From an uncultured Hungatella sp. (GTDB lineage: Bacteria; Bacillota; Clostridia; Lachnospirales; Lachnospiraceae), in assembly GCA_910577935.1 (NCBI GenBank), contig CAJTOT010000005.1, positions 1 to 11,264 of the forward strand: a stretch of 11,264 bases of DNA. Direction: 5' to 3'. The position numbers and the translations under genes are program-made. This document shows positions 1 through 6,532 of this stretch, piece by piece. The notes under the pieces are model-generated. The model made no database searches. It was given only the letters and a program-made list of their open reading frames with translations, and was not told the DNA's origin. Within the stretch, counting starts at the first letter, position 1, and each line of letters opens with the position of its first letter.

Positions 1-14
1 TCACAGCAACCAGC

Positions 15-52
15 AAAAATCCATGAAAATCGCCTGCGGCGATGGGATTTTT
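15..52 (+). terminator. Probable intrinsic terminator of an upstream gene
   Basis: The arms AAAAATCC (15-22) and GGATTTTT (45-52) are exact reverse complements. Inside them ATCGCC (29-34) pairs with GGCGAT (38-43) around a TGC loop. The A-run on the left and T-run on the right would let it terminate transcription from either side. It most likely ends a gene lying before the window. The internal asymmetry (unpaired 23-28) makes it less than ideal. Confidence 0.5.
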
Positions 53-76
53 GCCCGCCTGCCCAGGTTATCATGC

Positions 77-101
77 GGTCAGCGCAGCCAGTGCGCAGAC
101 C
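77..101. repeat. Long inverted repeat (hairpin) upstream of the ribU promoter
   Basis: GGTC-A-GCGCA (77-86) is followed by a five-base loop and TGCGC-A-GACC (92-101). This gives nine Watson-Crick pairs interrupted by one A/A mismatch. No T-run follows, so it is not a standard intrinsic terminator. It lies about 34 bases before the -35 box of the ribU promoter. It could be an operator, a processed 3' end of upstream RNA, or chance; the sequence does not decide. Confidence 0.4.
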
Positions 102-134
102 TGCCTGAACAGTAACTAACTGTCTACAAAAGAC

Positions 135-163
135 TTGCGTTTTGCTGTGTTTAGTCGTATAAT
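135..163 (+). promoter_or_regulatory. Sigma-A-type promoter for ribU
   Basis: The -35 box TTGCGT (135-140) is separated by exactly 17 bases from a perfect -10 box TATAAT (158-163). Transcription should start near 170, shortly before the first strand of the FMN riboswitch, which is the expected geometry. Confidence 0.82.
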
Positions 164-182
164 ACATGTTGAAAACAATGTG

Positions 183-294
183 AATCTTCGGGGCGGAGTG
201 AAATTCTCCACCGGCGGTAAAAGTCCGCGAGCCGTGTGCACGGTTGATTTGGTGCAATTCCAAAACCGACAGTATAGTCTGGACGAGAGAAGAA
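183..294 (+). promoter_or_regulatory. FMN riboswitch (RFN element)
   Basis: All landmarks of the RFN aptamer are visible. The closing P1 helix pairs TCTTC (185-189) with GAAGA (289-293). The GGGCGGAGTGAAATTCTCC hairpin and the ACCGGCGGTAAAAGTCCGC segment follow (190-228), then the GATTTGGTGCAATTCC block (245-260) and CCGACAGTATAGTCTGGA (266-283). In this family, binding of flavin mononucleotide stabilises the aptamer and lowers expression of downstream riboflavin synthesis or uptake genes. A terminator-like hairpin at 337-369 points to control by premature termination. The regulated gene is ribU at 454. Confidence 0.97.
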
Positions 295-336
295 GCGGCA
301 TGTTTCATGGAATGGAACGCGTCTGTGCGCCGTATC

Positions 337-369
337 GCCCTGGATATCGGAAGGTATTCAGGGCTTTTT
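337..369 (+). terminator. Leader terminator (expression platform of the FMN riboswitch)
   Basis: GCCCTGGATA (337-346) pairs with TATTCAGGGC (355-364) through ten pairs including one G/U. The loop has eight bases and TTTTT (365-369) follows. It lies between the aptamer and the ribU start, where an off-switch terminator belongs. The competing antiterminator was not resolved by eye. Confidence 0.8.
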
Positions 370-453
370 GCGTATGGAGGGCGGCCGGTCTGTGGAAAGC
401 CAAGGGACAATTCCTCGACAGAAGATTCGAAAGTCAAAGGAGGATAAGTAAAG

Positions 454-1068
454 ATGAAAGCAGCAAGCGCAGCAAAGACAAAAAAACTTTTAGACGTGAA
501 AAATGTGGTGCTCATGGGCATGCTGGGGGCCATCGGAGCGGTTCTGATGCTGTTCGAGTTCCCTCTCCCGTTTATCGCCCCGTCGTTCTACGGGCTGGAT
601 TTAAGCGAGATTCCGGTTCTGGTGGGAGCCTTCTCCATGGGCCCTGTGGCCGGAGCTGTCATCGAGGCGGTGAAGATCCTGGTGAAGCTGGTGTTAAAGC
701 CCACCTCCACAGGGTTTGTAGGCGAGTTCGCCAACATCTGCATCGGGTGCGCCCTGGTTCTGCCTGCCGGGATTATTTACAAGATGAAGAAGACCAAAAA
801 GGGGGCTGCCATAGGCATGGTGGTGGGAACCTTCTCCATGGCCCTTGTGGGCGCCGTGTTAAACGCCGTGGTCATGCTCCCCTTCTACTCTAATTTCATG
901 CCTCTGGAGTCCATTCTCCAGGCAGGCGCCGCCATCAACCCTGCCATCAGCAGCGTGTGGACCTTTGTGTTCCTGGCGGTGGCGCCCTTCAACCTGATCA
1001 AGGGGGCTTTGGTATCCCTGATCACTACCCTGATCTACAAGCGGATCAGCGTGATTATCCACGGCTAA
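454..1068 (+). CDS. ribU: RibU, riboflavin-specific S component of an ECF transporter
   Basis: This 204-residue, very hydrophobic membrane protein fits the size of ECF S components (about 180-210 residues, six membrane segments). Typical RibU sequence is visible: FEFPLPFIAPSFYGLDLSEIP (residues 34-54), then GPVAGAVIEAVKILVK, the block KPTSTGFVGEFAN in the middle of the protein and APFNLIKG near the C-terminus. It binds riboflavin and delivers it with the shared EcfA/EcfA'/EcfT module, which is not encoded in this window. The start is ATG 454, supported by AAAGGAGG (437-444) nine bases upstream. The FMN riboswitch and leader terminator directly upstream independently support a riboflavin role. 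A terminator follows, so it is probably monocistronic. Length looks complete. Confidence 0.94.
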   Translation: MKAASAAKTKKLLDVKNVVLMGMLGAIGAVLMLFEFPLPFIAPSFYGLDLSEIPVLVGAFSMGPVAGAVIEAVKILVKLVLKPTSTGFVGEFANICIGCALVLPAGIIYKMKKTKKGAAIGMVVGTFSMALVGAVLNAVVMLPFYSNFMPLESILQAGAAINPAISSVWTFVFLAVAPFNLIKGALVSLITTLIYKRISVIIHG

Positions 1069-1076
1069 AAGATTTC

Positions 1077-1146
1077 CCTCCTGCTTGTCATTCGTTCCGT
1101 TATGAGTTAGAATAAATGGAAAATGACAGGTCAGGAGGCTTTTTTT
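1077..1146 (+). terminator. Intrinsic terminator after ribU, overlapping the cls promoter and RBS
   Basis: CCTCCTG (1077-1083) pairs with CAGGAGG (1132-1138), and GTCATT (1087-1092) pairs with AATGAC (1122-1127). Seven T follow (1140-1146). The roughly 30-base loop is long for a terminator, but the two helices stack well and the T-run is strong. The 3' arm contains the AGGAGG ribosome binding site of the next gene. Confidence 0.72.
1085..1113 (+). promoter_or_regulatory. Candidate cls promoter inside the ribU terminator
   Basis: TTGTCA (1085-1090) matches a -35 box at five of six positions. TAGAAT (1108-1113) matches a -10 box at five of six, and the spacer is 17 bases. The predicted start near 1120 lies after the 5' arm of the surrounding hairpin. 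Transcripts made here could therefore not form the terminator and would leave AGGAGG (1133-1138) free. Confidence 0.65.
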
Positions 1147-1150
1147 ATTT

Positions 1151-2704
1151 ATGAAGGATTACAAAAGAAAACTGAGGAGTTTGCTGCGAATCGTGTTTGG
1201 CCGCACCTCTTATGTGGTGATCTTCCTGCTGATTCAGATCGGCATCCTGTTCGGCATCATACGGTGGTTGAGCAGTTATTCCCTGTATATTTACGCCGCG
1301 CTCATCGTCCTGGGCGGCGTAACCTGCATCTATATTATCAACAAGAGGGATAACCCCAGCTTCAAGCTGGGATGGATCATACCGATTCTCGTGTTTCCCG
1401 TGTTCGGGACGCTGCTCTATCTGATGGTGGAGGCGGATTTCGGAAGCCGCATGTACGCCAGGAGGGCCAGCGAACTGGTGGAGGGCACCAGGGTCTACTT
1501 AAAACAGGACAAGACCGTGGCAGAGCATCTTTTCGGGGAGGACAGGCGGACGGCCACCCTGGCCAGATACATGTGGGAAAAGGGTGGATTCCCGGTCTAT
1601 GAGAGCACGGATGTCACCTACTTTCCCAGCGGGGAAGAAAAATTCCACAGGCTTCTTGAGGAGCTTAAAAAAGCGGAGACATTTATTTTCCTGGAGTACT
1701 TTATCGTGGAGCGGGGATTCATGTGGGATTCCATCCTGGAGATTCTGGAGCAGAAGGCGAATGAGGGGGTGGAGGTGCGGTTTATGTACGACGGCATGTG
1801 CTCCCTGGCGCTTCTTCCCTGGGGATACCCGAAAAAGATGGAGGCGAAGGGAATCCGCTGCCAGGCCTTCGCCCCCATCCGGCCCATGCTGTCCACCTAT
1901 CAGAACAACCGCGACCACAGGAAGATCGTGGTCATCGACGGTCGCGTGGCTTTCACCGGCGGAATCAATCTGGCTGACGAGTACATCAATAAAAAGCCCA
2001 GGTTCGGCTACTGGAAGGACACGGCGGTGATGGTGAAGGGGGACGCGGTGAAAAGCTTTACGGTTATGTTTCTCCAGAACTGGAATATCTGGGAGAAACA
2101 GGCTGTTCCCTGCGAGAAGTATCTGGTGTCCGCCGCCGCTCCCTCATCCCCGGGACAGGGGTTTGTCATGCCCTACGGAGACACGCCCTTAGACCATGAG
2201 ACAGTGGGAAAATACGTGTACATGGATATTCTCTCGGACGCGAAGGAGTACGTGCACATCATGACTCCCTACCTGATCCTGGACGACGAGATGATAGGCG
2301 CCCTGATCTTCGCGGCAAAGCGGGGGGTGGAGGTGGTGATCATCATGCCCCATATTCCGGACAAAAAGTACGCCTTCTTCCTGGCTCACACCTACTACCA
2401 GGAGCTTTTGGATGGAGGGGTGAAGATATGGGAGTTTACCCCCGGCTTCGTCCATGCCAAGGTGTTCACCAGCGACGGGGAGAAGGCGGTGGTGGGAACC
2501 ATCAACCTGGATTTCCGCAGCCTGTACCATCATTTTGAATGCGCCGCCTATATGTACAGGAATCAGGCGGTGGCGGATGTGGAGGCGGACTTCCGGAAGA
2601 CTTTGGAACAATGCCAGGAGATCACAAGGGAGACCTGCAAATCCTATCCCTTCTATGAAAAAGTGGCCGGGCGGGGACTCAGGCTCATCGCCCCGCTTAT
2701 GTAG
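1151..2704 (+). CDS. cls: Cardiolipin synthase, two-HKD phospholipase D type
   Basis: This 517-residue membrane enzyme should join two phosphatidylglycerol molecules into cardiolipin and glycerol at the cytoplasmic membrane. Hydrophobic segments lie at about residues 20-40, 45-63 and 72-92, matching the N-terminal anchor of bacterial Cls. Both HKD catalytic motifs are intact. The first is HRKIVVIDG (H256, K258, D263), followed by GGINLADEY. The second is HAKVFTSDG (H435, K437, D442), followed by GTINLDFRS. Length is normal for the family (about 480-520). ATG 1151 begins a typical Lys/Arg-rich N-terminus; its Shine-Dalgarno AGGAGG (1133-1138) is rather far, 12 bases upstream, inside the ribU terminator stem. 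Neighbours give no functional link, and it appears to be its own transcription unit. No convincing terminator was found in the 112-base gap that follows. Confidence 0.95.
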   Translation: MKDYKRKLRSLLRIVFGRTSYVVIFLLIQIGILFGIIRWLSSYSLYIYAALIVLGGVTCIYIINKRDNPSFKLGWIIPILVFPVFGTLLYLMVEADFGSRMYARRASELVEGTRVYLKQDKTVAEHLFGEDRRTATLARYMWEKGGFPVYESTDVTYFPSGEEKFHRLLEELKKAETFIFLEYFIVERGFMWDSILEILEQKANEGVEVRFMYDGMCSLALLPWGYPKKMEAKGIRCQAFAPIRPMLSTYQNNRDHRKIVVIDGRVAFTGGINLADEYINKKPRFGYWKDTAVMVKGDAVKSFTVMFLQNWNIWEKQAVPCEKYLVSAAAPSSPGQGFVMPYGDTPLDHETVGKYVYMDILSDAKEYVHIMTPYLILDDEMIGALIFAAKRGVEVVIIMPHIPDKKYAFFLAHTYYQELLDGGVKIWEFTPGFVHAKVFTSDGEKAVVGTINLDFRSLYHHFECAAYMYRNQAVADVEADFRKTLEQCQEITRETCKSYPFYEKVAGRGLRLIAPLM

Positions 2705-2816
2705 CCCCTGGAAAAACAGGAAAATAAACACATATTAAACACACAATAGACACAATTCCCTGATAAAGTAGATGGAAACAGACCAGTGTAAACAATGAAT
2801 CCGGGAGGAGAGTCAT

Positions 2817-3914
2817 ATGAATCGACATCAATTGGCAGTCTGCGTCACAGCGGCTGCGGTTCTTGCCGCGAGTGTGCCGTTTTCTGCGGAGGCAGCCAGC
2901 AATTACGAACTGAGGAAAAAAGTCATCCGCCTGAGCGGGATCATGGATATCACAGAGGACAACGCACCGGTGACCAGGGGAGAATACGCCCGGATGCTGG
3001 TGAATGCCAGCGCTTACAAGCCGGCGGCCCTCCAGGTCAGCTCTACCGCCGTGTTCTCCGACGTGCCTGCCGGCGCCGCCCATGCATCCGCGGTGCGCAT
3101 CGCCTCGGAGAACGGCTGGATGGTGGGATATCTGGGAGGGCAGTTCCGCCCGGACCAGCAGATCACTCTCCAGGAGGCTGTCAGGGGGATTCTGGCCCTG
3201 CTGGGATATACAGACGAAGATTTTTCAGGGAACCAGATAAACGGCAGATGGGCCCAGTACGGTTATCTGGAGCTGGGGGAGAACGTGGGAAAGGAGCCTT
3301 TGGAGGTTCTGACTCAGGCCGACTGTGTCAATCTGTTCTACAATCTTCTATGCGCCCGGACCACCGCGGGAAAAGACTACTGCACGGTGCTGGGATACGA
3401 GCTGTCCGAAGACGGGGAGGTGAATCCTCTCACCATCGCGGACAATGAGCTGAAAGGTCCCAAGGTGGTGAAAAAGAATTACACACTGGACGATTACGTG
3501 CCCTTTAAAGTCAGCGAGGCCACCTTCTATCTGGACGGACAGATGTCTGCCTTGGAGCGGGTGAAGCAGGCGAAGGAAGACGGTTTCGTGGTCATCTACT
3601 ACAACACCAACACAAAGACCGTCTGGGTCTACAGCGCCAACGGGGAGAGCGAGCTGGAGGGGACCAACATGGTGGCGGTGAAAGGGAAGGTCAGCGGGAT
3701 CTTCTACAGTTCCGCCAGCGTGATGAATCCCAGCGTGGTCATGCTGGAGGAGTACGGCGAGGCGGAGTTCCGCCTGAGAGATTCCGATGTCCAGTTTGCA
3801 TTTTCCATCTACGGGGAACTCCAGGTGGGGGATCAGGTGATTCTCATCTGCGAGAAGACGGGGGGCAGCGACGGCATGGACTCCTACACAGTGACAGACT
3901 ACATTGAATATTGA
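2817..3914 (+). CDS. Secreted SLH-domain (S-layer homology) protein, first gene of exporter operon
   Basis: This 365-residue protein begins with a signal peptide: a short basic start, a hydrophobic core at 7-22, and an AEAA cleavage region near residues 24-27. Three SLH-like units follow. Unit 1 (about 37-68) carries TRGE at 53-56. Unit 2 (about 78-131) has FSDVP, the GGQFRPDQQIT stretch and TLQE at 117-120. Unit 3 (about 132-178) carries TQAD at 166-169. SLH domains bind pyruvylated secondary cell wall polymer in Gram-positive walls. The remaining part (about 200-365) looks beta-rich and I do not recognise it. ATG 2817 is set by GGGAGGAG (2803-2810) six bases upstream. The adaptor gene starts 13 bases after its stop, so the two are probably co-transcribed. 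It may anchor or organise the exporter at the wall; that is inference. Only unit 1 keeps the Arg of the TRAE-type motif. Confidence 0.85.
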   Translation: MNRHQLAVCVTAAAVLAASVPFSAEAASNYELRKKVIRLSGIMDITEDNAPVTRGEYARMLVNASAYKPAALQVSSTAVFSDVPAGAAHASAVRIASENGWMVGYLGGQFRPDQQITLQEAVRGILALLGYTDEDFSGNQINGRWAQYGYLELGENVGKEPLEVLTQADCVNLFYNLLCARTTAGKDYCTVLGYELSEDGEVNPLTIADNELKGPKVVKKNYTLDDYVPFKVSEATFYLDGQMSALERVKQAKEDGFVVIYYNTNTKTVWVYSANGESELEGTNMVAVKGKVSGIFYSSASVMNPSVVMLEEYGEAEFRLRDSDVQFAFSIYGELQVGDQVILICEKTGGSDGMDSYTVTDYIEY

Positions 3915-3927
3915 CGAGGACGGAACC

Positions 3928-5811
3928 ATGGCGGGATCAGATAAGAAGAAAAACGGCAGCGTGAACCCAGGGCTTCCGGACCAGAAGAATGAGGTCGGGC
4001 TGAGAGAGACAGGCGGGGAGACCCAGGTGGGAACCAAAACCGGGGAGTCCGGCAGTCAGGTGGACGCGAAGACAGGGAGAAAAAAGAAGAAGAAGAGAAG
4101 AGGCAGGCTGACGGGAAAGCAGAAGGCCGTGAGGGTAATTGCAGGCGCGGCGGTGATCATTCTGGCGGCGGCGGGCTACAGGCAGTATTCCATGAAGGCG
4201 TCGGCCCCGGCGGGAGCGGCGGATGCCCAGAAGACTGCCGCGGTGCAGAGGATGGACATGGTCTCATCTCTGTCCTCGTCAGGCAGCCTCTCCCCCAAGG
4301 ATACATACAACATCACATCCCTGGTGTCGGGGGACGTGATAACCGCGGACTTTGAGGAGGGGGACCAGGTCACCGAGGGACAGGTGCTCTACATCATCGA
4401 CGCCTCCTCCGTGGAGACGGAGCTGAACACGGCCCAGAATTCCGTGGAGCGGGCCCGGACCAGCTACGAGCTGGCCCAGGAAAATTACAACCAGGCACTG
4501 GCGGATTACAGCGGCAATACATATAAGTCAACGGAGAGCGGTTTTGTTAAGACTCTGTACGTGAAGGCAGGCGACAAGGTCAGCGCGGGCACCAGGCTGG
4601 CGGACATCTACAATGACCAGGTGATGAAGATGAAGGTTCCCTTCCTCAGCACCGACGCTGCCTTCATCGGAGTGGGAAACGACGCCCTGATCACCATGTC
4701 CGACACGGGAGAGCAGATCGGGGGAAGGGTGACGGCGGTGAGCAACATGGAGGGAACCCTGGCGGGAGGCCGGCTGGTGCGCTATGTGACCATCGAGGTG
4801 GCCAATCCCGGCGGCCTGACGGAATCGTCCTGGGCCACGGTGCAGATCGGGGAGTTTGTCTGCGCCCAGGAGAGCACCTTCGAGCCCTCCCTGAACACGG
4901 TTATGAGTGCGGACATCTCCGGAAGCGTGGAGATCGAGGCTGTCCTTGTAAATGAGGGAGACTACATAGGCAAGGGCGGTTCCTTTTTCCGGATGACCGA
5001 CAAGTCGGCAGAGGATCTCATAAGAACCTTCAAAAATTCCATGGACCAGGCCCAGGAATCACTGGAGTCCTCCCAGAACAGGCTTACCACCACCCAGGAT
5101 TCCTATGAAAACTATACCATCACCGCGCCTATCTCAGGAACGGTGATCACCAAGAACACCAAGGCAGGCGACAAGATCAGCGCGGGAGGCAGCAACACGA
5201 CCACGCTGGCGGTCATCTATGACCTGTCCCAGCTGACATTTGAGATGTCCGTGGATGAACTGGATGTCAGCAGCGTGGCGGTGGGGCAGCCGGTGGAGAT
5301 CACCGCAGATGCCTTCGAGGGACAGACATTTTCCGGAAAAGTGACCAATGTAAGCCTTGCCGGCTCCTACTCCAACGGAGTCACCAACTATCCGGTGACA
5401 GTGACTTTAGACGAGACGGGAGGCCTTTTGCCGGGCATGAATGTGGACGGCAACATCATCCTGGAGCAGGCAGAGGATGTCCTGGTGATTCCTGTGGATT
5501 CCCTGATGCGGGGAAACCGGGTCTACGTAAAAGACGAGTCCGTCACCGAGTCCGACGGAGCCGTCCCGGCGGGATTCAGGGCCGTGGAGGTGGAGACAGG
5601 TCTGATGAACGATGACTATGTGGAGATTGTGTCCGGGCTGTCCGAGGGAGACCAGGTCTATGTATCCCAGTCCTCCCAGTCCGGAGGAATTAACATGATG
5701 CCCGGCGGTATGGGAGGTCCGGGCGGAATGGGCGGCGCGCCCGGCGGCGAGGGCGGCGGCATGGGAGGCCCCGGCGGCGCTTCAGGCGGCAGAGGCGGAG
5801 GAAGACCATAG
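3928..5811 (+). CDS. Membrane-fusion adaptor of a MacAB-like ABC exporter, with duplicated adaptor module
   Basis: This 627-residue protein has a Lys/Arg-rich cytoplasmic N-terminus (to about residue 67), one membrane segment (about 68-84) and an outer-face domain. Two successive adaptor units are visible. The first is a lipoyl half at 127-160, helix 162-195, second lipoyl half 203-230 and barrel-like segment 233-310. The second is a lipoyl half at 327-357, helix 358-392, lipoyl half 396-430 and barrel 434-515, ending in a membrane-proximal-type domain (about 518-580). KAGDK(V/I)SAG occurs in both. MacA/HlyD relatives usually carry one unit in 350-450 residues. The helical stretches are short, consistent with no TolC partner. 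Residues from about 586 are a Gly/Met-rich tail. ATG 3928 is preferred because GAGGA (3916-3920) lies seven bases before it; an upstream in-frame TTG at 3904 would overlap the SLH gene. The ATPase gene follows after 13 bases. Substrate unknown. Confidence 0.88.
   Translation: MAGSDKKKNGSVNPGLPDQKNEVGLRETGGETQVGTKTGESGSQVDAKTGRKKKKKRRGRLTGKQKAVRVIAGAAVIILAAAGYRQYSMKASAPAGAADAQKTAAVQRMDMVSSLSSSGSLSPKDTYNITSLVSGDVITADFEEGDQVTEGQVLYIIDASSVETELNTAQNSVERARTSYELAQENYNQALADYSGNTYKSTESGFVKTLYVKAGDKVSAGTRLADIYNDQVMKMKVPFLSTDAAFIGVGNDALITMSDTGEQIGGRVTAVSNMEGTLAGGRLVRYVTIEVANPGGLTESSWATVQIGEFVCAQESTFEPSLNTVMSADISGSVEIEAVLVNEGDYIGKGGSFFRMTDKSAEDLIRTFKNSMDQAQESLESSQNRLTTTQDSYENYTITAPISGTVITKNTKAGDKISAGGSNTTTLAVIYDLSQLTFEMSVDELDVSSVAVGQPVEITADAFEGQTFSGKVTNVSLAGSYSNGVTNYPVTVTLDETGGLLPGMNVDGNIILEQAEDVLVIPVDSLMRGNRVYVKDESVTESDGAVPAGFRAVEVETGLMNDDYVEIVSGLSEGDQVYVSQSSQSGGINMMPGGMGGPGGMGGAPGGEGGGMGGPGGASGGRGGGRP
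4564..5186 (+). repeat. Near-identical 26-base direct repeat within the adaptor gene (4564-4589 and 5161-5186)
   Basis: The two copies match at 25 of 26 bases and lie 597 bases (199 codons) apart in the same reading frame. Both encode KAGDKxSAG in the second lipoyl half of each adaptor unit. The DNA match is stronger than the surrounding protein similarity requires, which suggests duplication with local homogenisation or selection on this strand. Confidence 0.75.
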
Positions 5812-5824
5812 AGGGGGAGCTGAC

Positions 5825-6532
5825 ATGGAGACGGCACTGATTGAACTGAGACACATTTATAAAATCTATCACATGGGCTCCGAGGAGGTGAGGGCCAGCG
5901 ACGACGTGAGCCTGACCATCAACCGGGGAGAATTTGTGGCCATCGTGGGGAAGTCGGGAAGCGGAAAGTCCACGCTGATGAACATCATCGGCGCTCTGGA
6001 CGTGCCCACGGAGGGAGAATACCTTCTGGGCGGCGAGGACACCAGCGAGATGAGCGACGACCAGCTGGCCCACATCCGCAACAAGATGATCGGCTTTATC
6101 TTCCAGCAGTACAACCTGCTTCCCAAGCTGAACCTTCTGGAGAACGTGGAGCTTCCCCTGCTCTACGGGGGCGCGGCGGCCCAGGAGAGGAGGGAGAGGG
6201 CGATGGAGGCCCTGAGAAAAGTGGGGCTGGAGGAGAAGTGGAAGAATCTCCCCGCCCAGCTGTCCGGCGGACAGCAGCAGAGGGTGTCCATCGCCAGAGC
6301 GCTGGCGGGAGACCCGTCCCTGATTCTGGCCGACGAGCCCACGGGAGCCCTGGACTCCAGGACCAGCAGGGAGGTTCTGGATTTTCTGAAGGCGCTCAAC
6401 GACGAGGGAAACACCATCGTTATCATCACCCATGACAACTCCATCGCGCTGGAGGCCAGGAGGGTGGTGCGGATCCATGACGGAAAGATTAATTTTGACG
6501 GAGATGTGAACGAGTATGCTGCAATCCTTTAA
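5825..6532 (+). CDS. ABC exporter ATPase, MacB/LolD/FtsE-type
   Basis: This 235-residue soluble ATPase should drive the membrane permease encoded next. All motifs are present: Walker A GKSGSGKST (42-50), Q-loop FQQYNLLP (93-100), signature LSGGQQQRV (146-154), Walker B LILADEP (166-172), D-loop ALD (175-177) and switch His H203 in ITHD. The short length and the GALDVPTEGEY and NLLPKLNLLENVELPLLY stretches are characteristic of MacB/LolD-type ATPases. ATG 5825 follows GGGGGAG (5813-5819). The 3' end overlaps the permease gene by 17 bases, indicating translational coupling. Type VII ABC systems of this group work by mechanotransmission rather than classical transmembrane transport. The protein is intact and its family is certain; the substrate is not. 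Confidence 0.96.
   Translation: METALIELRHIYKIYHMGSEEVRASDDVSLTINRGEFVAIVGKSGSGKSTLMNIIGALDVPTEGEYLLGGEDTSEMSDDQLAHIRNKMIGFIFQQYNLLPKLNLLENVELPLLYGGAAAQERRERAMEALRKVGLEEKWKNLPAQLSGGQQQRVSIARALAGDPSLILADEPTGALDSRTSREVLDFLKALNDEGNTIVIITHDNSIALEARRVVRIHDGKINFDGDVNEYAAIL

Noticed and set aside
135..893. Forward reading frame of 252 codons through the ribU leader
   Set aside because: It runs through the FMN riboswitch and an out-of-frame part of ribU, and its translation is low-complexity Arg/Gly/Ser.
2189..2731. Reverse-strand reading frame of 180 codons
   Set aside because: It is antisense to the second HKD half of cls; the open frame is a by-product of GC-rich codons.
2705..2816. Possible promoter or terminator between cls and the SLH gene
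   Set aside because: TAGACA (2747-2752) lacks a convincing -10 partner, and CCTG/CAGG near 2707-2720 is too short for a terminator. The AT-rich gap probably contains a promoter, but I cannot place it.
2795..3448. Forward reading frame of 217 codons
   Set aside because: It overlaps the SLH gene in another frame. The SLH frame has a signal peptide, SLH motifs and a better-placed ribosome binding site.
3904..3927. Upstream TTG start for the adaptor
   Set aside because: It would overlap the SLH stop codon and lacks a well-spaced ribosome binding site, while ATG 3928 has GAGGA seven bases away.
3348..4037. Reverse-strand reading frame of 229 codons
   Set aside because: It is antisense to the SLH gene and the adaptor start, with no domain, and it crosses a real gene junction.
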